NCBI RefSeq assembly: GCF_000342005.1 | Contig: NZ_AOHO01000071.1 | Coordinates: forward strand, 206,365 to 270,364 | Direction: 5' to 3' | Length of the DNA: 64,000 nucleotides | DNA from: Amycolatopsis decaplanina DSM 44594 | GTDB taxonomy: Bacteria > Actinomycetota > Actinomycetes > Mycobacteriales > Pseudonocardiaceae | Shown here: piece after piece, positions 1 to 8,089 of the stretch | Numbering within the stretch: the first letter of the stretch is position 1 | Layout of the letters: every line of letters begins with the position of its first letter | Made by a program: the position numbers and the translations under genes | The notes under the pieces: generated by a model | The model's input: the letters and a program-made list of their open reading frames with translations, nothing else | Databases searched by the model: none | Told to the model about the DNA's origin: nothing

Positions 1-774
1 CCGGATGTCGGCCTTCGGGAACTTCATGCCGCCGTTGGGCCACTGGTCCAGCGCGTTGGCCCACGCCGTCTCGTCGTCCTCGGCCCACGACAGGTGCACC
101 TGCAGAAGCTTCGGCATCGAGTCCGGATCCTTGCCCGCCTTGCGCGCGCCGGTGCCGAAGTTGTCGAGGATCCCCGCCAGCTTCTCGATCGACGCGCCCG
201 GCGTGATCAGCCCGTCCGCGAGCTCACCGGTCTTGCGTGAGGTGTACGGGCCCGCCGACGCGATGTAGATCGGCGGCGGCTCGTCCGGCAGCGTCCACAG
301 CCGGGTGGTGTGCAGCTTGAAGAACTCGCCGCTGTGCTTGACGTCCTTGCCGGTGAACAGCTTCCGGATGACCTCGAGCGCCTCGAACATCCGCCGTACG
401 CGTTCGGGCGCTTCGGGCCAGTAACCGCCGATGATGTGCTCGTTGAGCGCCTCGCCGGAACCGATGCCGAGCCAGGTCCGGCCCGGGTAGGTCGCCTCCA
501 GCGTCGCCGCGGCCTGCGCGACCATCGACGGGTGCAGCCGGAACGACGGGCACGTCACGCCCGGCCCCAGGTCGCCGGTGGTGTTCTCCGCCAACGACGC
601 GAGCACGCTCCACACGAAGGACGCTTCACCCTGTTGAGGGACCCACGGCTGGAAGTGGTCGGCCGCCATCTGGCCGGAGAACCCGTGCTGTTCGGCCAGC
701 GCGGCCAGCCGGATCGACTCCCGCGGCGAGAACTGCTCGAGCGCCGCGGCCAAGCCGATTTGAACCTCAGTCAC
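1..774 (-). CDS. F420-dependent LLM-class oxidoreductase (G6PDH-like), 3' end outside window
   Basis: A luciferase-like TIM-barrel protein expected to use coenzyme F420 in hydride transfer. 258 codons are present and the C-terminus lies beyond base 1. Visible family features are the early AEQHGF..QMAADHFQPW segment, the GSGEALNEHIIGGYWPE segment and PPPIYIASAGPYTSRKTGELADGLITPG. Together these resemble the F420-dependent glucose-6-phosphate dehydrogenase-like branch (TIGR03557 type). The start is GTG at 774, inside a GTGA overlap with the stop of the upstream LLM gene, so the two are probably translationally coupled. The substrate cannot be told from sequence; the branch contains many enzymes that are not sugar dehydrogenases. 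Confidence 0.85.
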   Translation of the reverse strand, partial: MTEVQIGLAAALEQFSPRESIRLAALAEQHGFSGQMAADHFQPWVPQQGEASFVWSVLASLAENTTGDLGPGVTCPSFRLHPSMVAQAAATLEATYPGRTWLGIGSGEALNEHIIGGYWPEAPERVRRMFEALEVIRKLFTGKDVKHSGEFFKLHTTRLWTLPDEPPPIYIASAGPYTSRKTGELADGLITPGASIEKLAGILDNFGTGARKAGKDPDSMPKLLQVHLSWAEDDETAWANALDQWPNGGMKFPKADIR

Positions 775-1625
775 GCCTGCTGCCCCTTTCGAAAGCTCTC
801 GGCGACCTTCGCGAACTGGTCGAGTCGTTCCAGTGTCGCCGCTTCGGGCTCGGTCGGCAGGAAGAGCGTCGCCTCGTCGACGCCGCCGTCGGCCAGCCTG
901 CCCAGCGCGGCCTCTTCCGGGGTGGCACCGAAGGCCGAGAACTTGATGTCGCCACGGCCCTGGTCGGCCAGCCATTGACGAGCCCGGCGAAGCTCCTCCG
1001 GCGGTGTGTGGGCATGCGGCAACCAGCCGTCGCCGTACTTGGCGATCCGCTCCATCGCCTTCTCCCCCGCACCGCCGATGTAGATCGGCGGATGCGGCTT
1101 CTGCACTGGCTTCGGCCACGCGAAGATCGGGTCGAAGTCGACGTGCTTGCCGTGGAACTCGGCCTCGTCCTTCGTCCAGATCTCCTTCAGCGCGGCGAGT
1201 TGCTCGTCGACGAGCGCGCCCCGGGTACGCGGATCCGTGCCGTGATTGCGCATTTCCTCCCGGTTCCACCCGACGCCGACGCCGAAGACGAACCGGCCTC
1301 GCGAGACCAGGTCCAGTGAAGCGACCTCTTTCGCCGTGTGGATGACGTCGCGCTGCTGCACCAGCGCGACACCCGTGCCCAGCTTCAGCGTCGACGTGGC
1401 CCCGGCCGCCGCCGTCAGCGCGACGAACGGGTCCAGGGTCCGGTAGTACACGCGCGGCAGTTCGCCACCGCCCGGGTACGGGGTTTCCCGGCTGACCGGA
1501 ATGTGCGAATGCTCCGCGATGTGGAGCGAGCTGAACCCTCGCTCTTCGACAGCGGCGGCGAGGGTGTCCGGCCTGATGCCTTCATCGGTGATGAAAGTGG
1601 CGATTCCGATCTCCATGTCCAGCAT
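771..1625 (-). CDS. LLM-class F420-dependent oxidoreductase
   Basis: A full-length luciferase-like monooxygenase-fold protein of 284 residues. Typical segments are AEHSHIPVSRETPYPGG near residue 38, LKLGTGVALVQQRDVIHTAKEVASLD, GRFVFGVGVGWNREEMRNHG and PIYIGGAGEKAMERIAKYGDGWLP. These place it with F420-dependent, mostly mycobacterial-type, LLM proteins. It is first in a two-gene unit and its TGA overlaps the GTG of the next LLM gene. The start is either the first ATG at 1625 or an in-frame ATG three codons later; neither has a strong ribosome-binding site. It probably reduces or oxidises a small organic substrate with F420; the substrate is unknown. Confidence 0.85.
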   Translation of the reverse strand: MLDMEIGIATFITDEGIRPDTLAAAVEERGFSSLHIAEHSHIPVSRETPYPGGGELPRVYYRTLDPFVALTAAAGATSTLKLGTGVALVQQRDVIHTAKEVASLDLVSRGRFVFGVGVGWNREEMRNHGTDPRTRGALVDEQLAALKEIWTKDEAEFHGKHVDFDPIFAWPKPVQKPHPPIYIGGAGEKAMERIAKYGDGWLPHAHTPPEELRRARQWLADQGRGDIKFSAFGATPEEAALGRLADGGVDEATLFLPTEPEAATLERLDQFAKVAESFRKGQQA

Positions 1626-1669
1626 CTACCCGGACACGCCCCGCGATATTCCCGAGCCGCCGCACGGCG

Positions 1670-4600
1670 CTAGACGTTGCGCCGGTACTGCCCGCCCACC
1701 TCGAAGAACGCCTCGGTGATCTGACCGAGCGAGCACACCCGCGCCGCGTCCATCAGGACACCGAACAGGTTGCCGCCCCGGGTCGCGGCCTCGCGCAGCG
1801 TCTTGAGCGCGACCTGCGCCTCGGCGTGGTGGCGGCGCTGGAAGTCCTCGAGCCGCTCCAGCTGCGAACGCTTCTCGTCCTCGGTCGCCCGCGCGAGTTC
1901 GACCTCGACGTCGTTCTCACCGCCGTTCGGGTTGCGGAAGGTGTTGACGCCGATGATCGGCAGCGTGCCGTCGTGCTTCTGGCGTTCGTAGAGGATCGAC
2001 TCGTCCTGGATCTTGCCGCGCTGGTAGCCGGTCTCCATCGCGCCCAGGACGCCGCCGCGCTCGGAGATCCGGTCGAACTCCAGCAGCACGGCCTCTTCGA
2101 CCAGGTCGGTCAGCTCGTCGATGATGAACGAGCCCTGCAACGGGTTCTCGTTCTTCGACAGGCCCCACTCCTTGTTGATGATCATCTGGATCGCCATCGC
2201 GCGCCGCACCGAGCTCTCCGACGGCGTCGTGATCGCCTCGTCGAAAGCGTTGGTGTGCAAGGAGTTCGCGTTGTCGTAGAGCGCGCACAGCGCCTGCAGC
2301 GTGGTGCGGATGTCGTTGAAGCTCATCTCCTGCGCGTGCAGCGACCGGCCGGAGGTCTGCACGTGGTACTTGAGCTTCTGCGAGCGCTCGTTGGCGCCGT
2401 AGCGCTCCCGCATCGCGACCGCCCAGATCCGGCGCGCGACCCGGCCCAGCACCGAGTACTCGGCGTCCATGCCGTTGGAGAAGAAGAACGACAGGTTGGG
2501 CGCGAAGTCGTCGATGTCCATCCCGCGCGCGAGGTAGCTCTCGACGTAGGTGAAGCCGTTCGACAGGGTGAACGCCAGCTGCGAGATCGGGTTCGCCCCG
2601 GCCTCGGCGATGTGATAGCCGGAGATCGACACCGAGTAGAAGTTCCGGACGCCGTGCTCGATGAACCATTCCTGGATGTCGGCCATCATGCGCAGGCTGA
2701 ACTCGGTGGAGAAGATGCAGGTGTTCTGCCCCTGGTCCTCCTTGAGGATGTCCGCCTGCACGGTGCCGCGAACGTTGCGCAGCGCCCATTCGCGCAGTTC
2801 GGCGGCCTCGGCTTCGGACGGCTCGCGGCCGTGCTCGGCCTTGAACGCCTCGACGCGCTGATCGATCGCGGTGTTGAGGAAGAACGCGAGGATCGTCGGT
2901 GCCGGACCGTTGATCGTCATCGAGACCGAGGTGCTCGGCGAGGTCAGGTCGAAGCCGTCGTAGAGCACCTCCATGTCCTCGAGGGTCGCGATGGAGACAC
3001 CCGAGGTGCCGACCTTGCCGTAGATGTCGGGGCGGGTGTGCGGGTCGTGCCCGTACAGCGTCACCGAGTCGAAGGCGGTCGAAAGGCGCTTCGCGTCGGA
3101 GTCGGCGGAAAGCAGCTTGAACCGCTTGTTGGTCCGGAACGGGTCACCCTCGCCCGCGAACATACGCGCCGGGTCCTCGCCCTCGCGCTTGAACGGGAAA
3201 ACGCCCGCGGTGTAAGGGAAGTATCCGGGCAGGTGCTCGCGGCGCAGGAAGGACAGCAGTTCGCCGGATTCGGTGTAGCGCGGCAGCGCCACGCGCGGGA
3301 TCCGGTTGCCGGACAGTGTGTCGCGCCACAGCTGGGTGTGCAGTTCCTTGTCGCGGATCTTCACGACCAGCTCGTCGGCGCGGTAGGACTCGGCCAGCTC
3401 CTGGAAGCGGGCGAGCAGATTCGCCGACTCACCGTCCACATCGGACTCGGCGGCGGCGAGCAGGCCGTCGAGCGCGTCGGTGTTCGCGTCGACGGCGGCC
3501 AAAGCGTCCTTGGCGGCGGCGAGGTGCTCGCGTTTGCGCAACGCGGCGACCTGCTGCTCGGTCTTCGCGTGGTAACCGCGGACGGTCTCGGAGATCTCCG
3601 CGAGATAGCGCGTCCGGTTGGCCGGGATGATCGTGCTGGCGTCGGTGGAGACCTTGCCTTCGACCTTCGGGAGCACGCCCGCCGAGACGGTCAGCCCGCG
3701 TTCGGCGAGGGTGTCGCGCAGATGCTGGTAGAGCGCGGTGACGCCGTCGTCGTTGAACTTCGCGGCGCTGGTGCCGTAGACCGGCATGTCCTCGGGCGAG
3801 GAGCTGAACGCCTCCCGGTTGCGTACGAGCTGACGCGCGACGTCGCGACGGGCGTCTTCGGCGCCACGGCGCTCGAACTTGTTGATCGCCACCGCGTCGG
3901 CGAAGTCGAGCATGTCGATCTTCTCCAGCTGCGACGCCGCGCCGAACTCCGGCGTCATGACGTACAGCGACTGGTCCACGTAGTCGACGATGCCGGCGTC
4001 GCCCTGGCCGATACCCGGCGTCTCGACGATCACGAGGTCGAAACCGGCGGCCTTGCACGCGAGGATCGACTCGGAGAGCCCGGCGGGGATCTCACCGCTG
4101 GTGGTCCGCGTGGCCAGCGAGCGGAAGTAAACGGGGCTGCCGTCGAGACAGTTCATCCGGATGCGGTCGCCGAGCAGCGCTCCCCCGCCCTTGCGGCGCG
4201 ACGGGTCGACGGCGAGCACGGCGATGCGGAGCTTGTCCTCCTGGTCCAGCCGGAAGCGGCGGATCAGCTCGTCGGTGAGCGACGACTTGCCGGAACCACC
4301 CGTTCCGGTGATGCCGAGGACCGGCACCGTCCGGGACTTGGCGGTCTCGGTGATCTTGTCGAGCCAGTCCTGTGGCAGGGCCTCGCGCTGGAGTTGCGTG
4401 ATGACGCGGGACAGCGCCGGGATGTCACCCGAAAGCAGTTTGTCGAGCGACCCGGGCGACTGCGCGGACAAGTCCGTGTCGCAGGCCTTGATCATCAGGT
4501 TGATCATGCCCGGGAGGCCCATCTCGTAGCCGTCCTCGGGAGAGAAGATCCGCGCGACGCCCCGCGAATGCAGCAGGTCGATCTCCTCGCGGACGATGAC

Positions 4601-4906
4601 ACCGCCCCCGCCGCCGAACACCTTGATGTGCCCCGCGCCGCGCTCGTCGAGCAGCTCGACCAGATAGCTGAAGTACTCGACGTGCCCGCCCTGGTAAGCG
4701 CTGATGGCCACGCCCTGCACGTCCTCGGCGATGGCCGCGGTGGCGACCTCGTCGACCGACCGGTTGTGCCCGAGGTGCACGACCTCCGCACCCTGCGACT
4801 GCAGGATGCGCCGCATGATGTTGATGGACGCGTCGTGCCCGTCGAAGAGGCTCGACGCCGTCACGAAGCGAACGGGGTTCACGGGCCGGTGGAGGTCGCT
4901 GCTCAT
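1670..4906 (-). CDS. icmF: fused isobutyryl-CoA mutase (B12 domain, G-protein chaperone, mutase)
   Basis: This 1078-residue coenzyme-B12 enzyme interconverts isobutyryl-CoA and n-butyryl-CoA, linking valine breakdown to fatty-acid metabolism. Domain order is as in IcmF: a B12-binding domain at about residues 10-140 with DGHDAS and cobalt-ligand His24; a MeaB-like GTPase with P-loop GITGTGGSGKS at 198-208, ETPGIGQGD near 295 and NKFE near 342; and a mutase barrel from about 540 to the end. The specificity residues fit isobutyryl-CoA rather than methylmalonyl-CoA: Phe583 in MFAGEG (methylmalonyl-CoA mutase has Tyr) and Gln727 in DQGQNTC (Arg in methylmalonyl-CoA mutase). Both lie a constant 15 residues before the equivalent positions I recall for Geobacillus IcmF (598 and 742). 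It has its own promoter and no cobalamin riboswitch is visible. Confidence 0.95.
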   Translation of the reverse strand: MSSDLHRPVNPVRFVTASSLFDGHDASINIMRRILQSQGAEVVHLGHNRSVDEVATAAIAEDVQGVAISAYQGGHVEYFSYLVELLDERGAGHIKVFGGGGGVIVREEIDLLHSRGVARIFSPEDGYEMGLPGMINLMIKACDTDLSAQSPGSLDKLLSGDIPALSRVITQLQREALPQDWLDKITETAKSRTVPVLGITGTGGSGKSSLTDELIRRFRLDQEDKLRIAVLAVDPSRRKGGGALLGDRIRMNCLDGSPVYFRSLATRTTSGEIPAGLSESILACKAAGFDLVIVETPGIGQGDAGIVDYVDQSLYVMTPEFGAASQLEKIDMLDFADAVAINKFERRGAEDARRDVARQLVRNREAFSSSPEDMPVYGTSAAKFNDDGVTALYQHLRDTLAERGLTVSAGVLPKVEGKVSTDASTIIPANRTRYLAEISETVRGYHAKTEQQVAALRKREHLAAAKDALAAVDANTDALDGLLAAAESDVDGESANLLARFQELAESYRADELVVKIRDKELHTQLWRDTLSGNRIPRVALPRYTESGELLSFLRREHLPGYFPYTAGVFPFKREGEDPARMFAGEGDPFRTNKRFKLLSADSDAKRLSTAFDSVTLYGHDPHTRPDIYGKVGTSGVSIATLEDMEVLYDGFDLTSPSTSVSMTINGPAPTILAFFLNTAIDQRVEAFKAEHGREPSEAEAAELREWALRNVRGTVQADILKEDQGQNTCIFSTEFSLRMMADIQEWFIEHGVRNFYSVSISGYHIAEAGANPISQLAFTLSNGFTYVESYLARGMDIDDFAPNLSFFFSNGMDAEYSVLGRVARRIWAVAMRERYGANERSQKLKYHVQTSGRSLHAQEMSFNDIRTTLQALCALYDNANSLHTNAFDEAITTPSESSVRRAMAIQMIINKEWGLSKNENPLQGSFIIDELTDLVEEAVLLEFDRISERGGVLGAMETGYQRGKIQDESILYERQKHDGTLPIIGVNTFRNPNGGENDVEVELARATEDEKRSQLERLEDFQRRHHAEAQVALKTLREAATRGGNLFGVLMDAARVCSLGQITEAFFEVGGQYRRNV

Positions 4907-4912
4907 CTCTCC

Positions 4913-4941
4913 AAAATACTTGGACTTCCGACTGTTTTAAA
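4913..4941 (-). promoter_or_regulatory. icmF promoter, leaderless arrangement
   Basis: Read on the minus strand there is TTTAAA (4941-4936), a 17-base spacer and TATTTT (4918-4913), then six bases and the icmF ATG. That spacing puts the transcription start at or next to the start codon, as in leaderless actinobacterial mRNAs. GGAG lies only two bases before the ATG, too close to serve as a normal ribosome-binding site. Confidence 0.55.
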
Positions 4942-4976
4942 CCCGGCAACTTGCGTGACGGCGCTCTCACTCGTCC

Positions 4977-5020
4977 TTGACAGATCAACCCACACCAGTA
5001 CTTTCAACCCAGAGGTTGAA
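4977..5020 (+). promoter_or_regulatory. ArsR promoter with overlapping TTCAACC/GGTTGAA operator
   Basis: TTGACA at 4977-4982 is followed after 16 bases by TACTTT at 4999-5004. A perfect 7-base dyad, TTCAACC-N4-GGTTGAA at 5003-5020, overlaps the -10 box and probable start site. The ArsR gene begins at 5042. A dyad in this position fits autorepression by the ArsR protein. The promoter and dyad are seen in sequence; binding is inferred. Confidence 0.55.
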
Positions 5021-5041
5021 CAACCGATTGATTGAGCAGCG

Positions 5042-5380
5042 ATGACCAATGATCAGCTCAGCGCCACGTTCGCCGCCTTGGCGGACCCCACCCGGCGGGC
5101 GATCCTCGCCCGGCTCGCCGCCGGCGAGGCCAGCGTGAACGAGCTGGCCCAGCCCTTCTCGGTCAGCCTCCAAGCCGTCTCGAAACACCTCAAGGTCCTC
5201 GAGCGCGCGGGTTTGATCAGCCGGAGCCGGACGGCGCAGTGGCGGCCCTGCCGGCTGGAGGCGGCCCCGCTCGGCGAGGTCTCCGACTGGGTCGAGCGCT
5301 ACCGGCGCTTCTGGGAAGGCGGCTTCGGCCGCATGGAAGAACACTTGGCTGAACTTCAGAAAGGCGAAAAAGATGACTGA
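5042..5380 (+). CDS. ArsR-family winged-helix repressor
   Basis: A 112-residue DNA-binding protein of the small ArsR type. It opens with LSATFAALADPTRRAILARLAAGE and has a helix-turn-helix at about residues 31-54 (SVNELAQPFSVSLQAVSKHL). The C-terminal part (VSDWVERYRRFWEGGF) is typical of ArsR proteins paired with SRPBCC or DUF899 partners rather than metal sensors, and no cysteine metal-binding motif is present. It overlaps the DUF899 gene by 8 bases, so the two form an operon. The TTCAACC dyad over its promoter is the likely operator. Confidence 0.9.
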   Translation: MTNDQLSATFAALADPTRRAILARLAAGEASVNELAQPFSVSLQAVSKHLKVLERAGLISRSRTAQWRPCRLEAAPLGEVSDWVERYRRFWEGGFGRMEEHLAELQKGEKDD

Positions 5381-6026
5381 GACCACCGCGCTGCCGGAGG
5401 TCGTCTCGGCCGACGATTGGCAGATCGCACGAGACGTGTTGCTGGCCAAGGAAAAAGAGCTCACCCGTGCCGCGGACGCGCTCGCCGCCGAACGGCGACG
5501 GCTGCCGATGGTCCGCTTCGACAGCACGTACGAGTTCGACGGACCCCAGGGCCGGGTCACCCTCCTGGACCTGTTCGAGGGGCGACGTCAGCTCATCGTC
5601 TATCACTTCATGCTCGGCCCGGGGCAGAAGGCGGGCTGCCCCGGCTGCTCGATGATCGTGGACAACATCGGCCACCTCGCCCACCTGCACGCCCGCGACA
5701 CCACGCTGTACGTGGTCGCGCCGGCGACGCTGCCCGAAATCGAGCGGTACAAGGAGCGGATGGGCTGGACCGTCCCGTGGGTCTCGACCCTCGGCGGCTT
5801 CAACCCGGACTGCGGCATCGACGGCGGGTTCGGCATCAGCGTCTTCCTGCGCGACGGCGACGAGGTGTTCCGGACGTACTTCACCACTGATCGCGGCGGG
5901 GACCAGCTGGTGGGGACGCTGCGGTACCTGGATCTGACGCCGCTCGGACGGCAGGAGGCCTGGGAGGAGGCCGGCCGCGGGACCGACGGCCCCGGGCACT
6001 GGTGGAAGCGGCACGACGAGTACTGA
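5373..6026 (+). CDS. DUF899 family thioredoxin-fold protein
   Basis: A 217-residue member of DUF899 (thioredoxin-like). It carries a CPGC motif at residues 89-92 inside KAGCPGCSMIVDNI, where thioredoxins have CGPC, and a typical C-terminal GHWWKRHDEY. The central RVTLLDLFEGRRQLIVYHFML is characteristic of the family. Its ATG overlaps the 3' end of the ArsR gene, so it is co-transcribed with and probably controlled by it. The reaction is not established for the family; a thiol redox role is plausible. Confidence 0.85.
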   Translation: MTETTALPEVVSADDWQIARDVLLAKEKELTRAADALAAERRRLPMVRFDSTYEFDGPQGRVTLLDLFEGRRQLIVYHFMLGPGQKAGCPGCSMIVDNIGHLAHLHARDTTLYVVAPATLPEIERYKERMGWTVPWVSTLGGFNPDCGIDGGFGISVFLRDGDEVFRTYFTTDRGGDQLVGTLRYLDLTPLGRQEAWEEAGRGTDGPGHWWKRHDEY

Positions 6027-6038
6027 GCCCCCGGGCCC

Positions 6039-6062
6039 CGCAATCCGTCACCTACTTGCGGT
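6039..6062. repeat. 24-bp palindromic repeat CCGCAA-N12-TTGCGG, copy 1
   Basis: CCGCAA-N12-TTGCGG, 13 bases after the DUF899 stop codon. The interior (TCCGTCACCTAC) is shared in large part with copies at 47613-47636 and, inverted, 54614-54637. The first two copies are also both followed by TCGAGG. All three sit at gene 3' ends. Confidence 0.7.
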
Positions 6063-6147
6063 CGAGGCATGTCGAGAACCGCCAGGTCGCTCCGACCCCT
6101 CGGTGTCCGGCGCCCGGAAGGCGGGCGCCACCCCGAAGGGAACAGCC

Positions 6148-6705
6148 ATGCGCAAGCTCGTCTACTTCGTCCACACCTCGATCGACGGCCACATCGAGGG
6201 CCCGGACGGCGAGTTCGACTGGCCCGCGATGGGGCCCGAGCTGTCCGGCCACTCCCAGGAACTGGTCGACCGCGCCGACACCTTCGTCTACGGACGGCGG
6301 GTCTGGGAGATGATGTCGTCGTTCTGGCCGCGGGCGGAATCGCTGTCGGACGACCCGCACGACCTGCGTTTCGCACCGATCTGGCGGAAGACGCCGAAGA
6401 TCGTCTTCTCCCGGACGCTGGAAGAGGCGGACTGGAACACCGAGGTCGTCGGCGGCGACCTCGCCGAACTCGTAGCCGGGCTCAAGGGCGGGCCCGGCAA
6501 GGATCTGCTGCTGATGGGCGGGGCCGCACTGGCCACCGCGCTCGCCGACCGCGGTCTGATCGACGAGTTCCACGTCGTCGTGCACCCGGTGGTGCTCGGC
6601 GGCGGCAAGCAGGTGTTCTCGGGCGGCGTCCGGACGGACCTGCGGTTGACCGGCACCCGCACGTTCGACGGGCGCGCGGTACTGCTGACCTACGAAGTGA
6701 AGTGA
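6148..6705 (+). CDS. dihydrofolate reductase family (RibD C-terminal-like) protein
   Basis: A protein of about 185 residues with the RibD C-terminal/DHFR fold: MRKLVYFVHTSIDGHIEGPDGEFDW, FVYGRRVWEMMSSFWP, PKIVFSRTLEEADWN, KDLLLMGGAALATALADRGLIDEFHVVVHPVVLGGGKQVF. Such proteins are NAD(P)H-dependent reductases of mostly unknown substrate and are not usually the housekeeping DHFR. I chose ATG 6148 because GAAGGGA lies six bases upstream and the homologous region begins there; a frame open from 6103 would add 15 residues without a better ribosome-binding site. It appears monocistronic. Confidence 0.85.
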   Translation: MRKLVYFVHTSIDGHIEGPDGEFDWPAMGPELSGHSQELVDRADTFVYGRRVWEMMSSFWPRAESLSDDPHDLRFAPIWRKTPKIVFSRTLEEADWNTEVVGGDLAELVAGLKGGPGKDLLLMGGAALATALADRGLIDEFHVVVHPVVLGGGKQVFSGGVRTDLRLTGTRTFDGRAVLLTYEVK

Positions 6706-6743
6706 AACCCGGGGCGGCAGCCCCTACGCTGCCGCCGTCAGGA

Positions 6744-7355
6744 TCACCTGGCGTTGCTCGCGCGCAACGCGATCCACTGCCGCATCGCGTATTCGACCAG
6801 TGTGATCAGCGTCTGCTTCGTCGACTCCCGTTCCCGGGCGTCGCAGCGGACGATCGGGATGTTGGGGTCGATCGAAAGCGCTTCACGCACGTCGTTGATG
6901 TCGTGCTCGAGGATGCCGTCGAAGGTGTTCACCCCGACGATGTAGGGCAGGCCCCGGTCCTCGAAGAAGTCGATCGGCGCGAACGAGTCGGCCAGCCGTC
7001 GCGTGTCGGCCAGCACCACGGCGCCGATCGCGCCGCGGACGAGGTCGTCCCACATGAACCAGAACCGCTGCTGCCCGGGTGTGCCGAACAGGTAGAGGAT
7101 CAGGTCCGCGTCCAGGGAGACCCGGCCGAAGTCCATCGCGACCGTGGTGGTCGATTTGTTGGGCGTCTGGTCGAGGTTGTCGATCCCCCGACTGGCGTCC
7201 GTCATCATCGCCTCGGTGGTGAGCGGGACGATCTCCGACACCGAACCGACGAAGGTCGTCTTGCCCGCACCGAAGCCACCCGCCACGACGATCTTCGCGG
7301 ATGTCATGGTCGGGGGCGCGGTTTCCCGCGGTGCCTTAAAGCCGACGGAGTCCAC
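6744..7355 (-). CDS. cvnD: conservon GTPase CvnD-like
   Basis: A small Ras/MglA-like GTPase of about 203 residues, last gene of the conservon. G1 is GGFGAGKTT; the DxxG region is replaced by FGTPGQQRFWFMW, as usual in CvnD; the G4 region reads GVNTFDG. In Streptomyces such proteins work with CvnA to CvnC as a membrane-associated, G-protein-like signalling complex. The start overlaps the cvnC end by 20 bases (GTG at 7355). An internal ATG (MTSAKIVV) would shorten it by about 16 residues, but a short extension is common in relatives. Confidence 0.9.
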   Translation of the reverse strand: MDSVGFKAPRETAPPTMTSAKIVVAGGFGAGKTTFVGSVSEIVPLTTEAMMTDASRGIDNLDQTPNKSTTTVAMDFGRVSLDADLILYLFGTPGQQRFWFMWDDLVRGAIGAVVLADTRRLADSFAPIDFFEDRGLPYIVGVNTFDGILEHDINDVREALSIDPNIPIVRCDARERESTKQTLITLVEYAMRQWIALRASNAR

Positions 7356-8082
7356 TCAAAACCCTTTCCATCAACACCAGATGTGCCTCGGCGCCGTCAT
7401 TGCCCGAAATCGTCTTGTGCACGCTGACCAGCCCCGCGTCCGCCGCGTCGCTGATCAGCACGCGTGCCACACCCAGCGGTACGCGCAGGGTCGCCGCGAT
7501 CTCGGCGACCGAACGCGGGGTGCGGCACTCCTCGATGATCGAGACGCACTCGATCTGGTCCGCGGCCGCCGCTGGGAGGCTACCCGCGACGACATGGTCC
7601 TTGGTGGAGATGAGGGTCTCCAGCTCGAGAGCGTAGTTCGCCTTCGTCCGGCCCCCGGTGAGGGCATAGGGACGGACGATCGCCGTCTCTTCGAGCGGCG
7701 ACGGCGCCTGCTCGAAGACGGCGGGCATGATGAACTCGCCACTGGGCGGGCCCGGGTCGAAAAGACCACCTGGTCTCGGCCCGACGGCGCCTGCGCCGCT
7801 GTCGGGTGGAGAGGCAAGTGAGGTCACGCGGTCTCCTTGATCGGTCGGCTGCGGGACTGCCGATTCCCCGGCGGCGTGTGCTCCGCCCGCCTGGGAATCC
7901 TCTGACTGCTTGTGCTTCTTGCGCTTCCGACGACCACGACCCGAATCCAGGGTGAAGCCGTTCAGGACGTCGGCGAAGGTGCCGTCGTCGCGTGAACCGG
8001 CGGCATTGGCAGCCCCCGCGTGCGAAGGCTGGTTTTCACCCGTCCCCGGCGGTTCGCCGAAGGATCCGGACCCGGTGCTCAT
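7336..8082 (-). CDS. cvnC: conservon DUF742 protein CvnC-like with long N-terminal extension
   Basis: A 248-residue DUF742 protein. The conserved domain starts around residue 135 with VRPYALTGGRT and continues through TPRSVAEIAATLRVPLGVARVLISDAADAGLVSVHKT. About 130 residues precede it: low-complexity, Gly/Pro/Ser-rich and containing a strongly basic RGRRKRKKHKQ patch. DUF742 proteins of conservons are usually near 130 residues, so this extension is unusual and probably disordered. It lies 7 bases after cvnB and overlaps cvnD. Confidence 0.9.
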   Translation of the reverse strand: MSTGSGSFGEPPGTGENQPSHAGAANAAGSRDDGTFADVLNGFTLDSGRGRRKRKKHKQSEDSQAGGAHAAGESAVPQPTDQGDRVTSLASPPDSGAGAVGPRPGGLFDPGPPSGEFIMPAVFEQAPSPLEETAIVRPYALTGGRTKANYALELETLISTKDHVVAGSLPAAAADQIECVSIIEECRTPRSVAEIAATLRVPLGVARVLISDAADAGLVSVHKTISGNDGAEAHLVLMERVLSGLRRL

Positions 8083-8089
8083 CGGGACA

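Noticed and set aside
1826..5035. 1069-codon open frame on the plus strand opposite icmF
   Set aside because: Antisense shadow caused by high GC3; the minus-strand protein has full family motifs and the plus frame has none.
4907..5041. Cobalamin riboswitch before icmF
   Set aside because: The promoter places the transcription start at the ATG, leaving no leader RNA; no B12-box sequence seen.
5217..6014. Minus-strand frame opposite the DUF899 gene
   Set aside because: Antisense shadow without recognisable sequence; the plus strand carries the CPGC protein.
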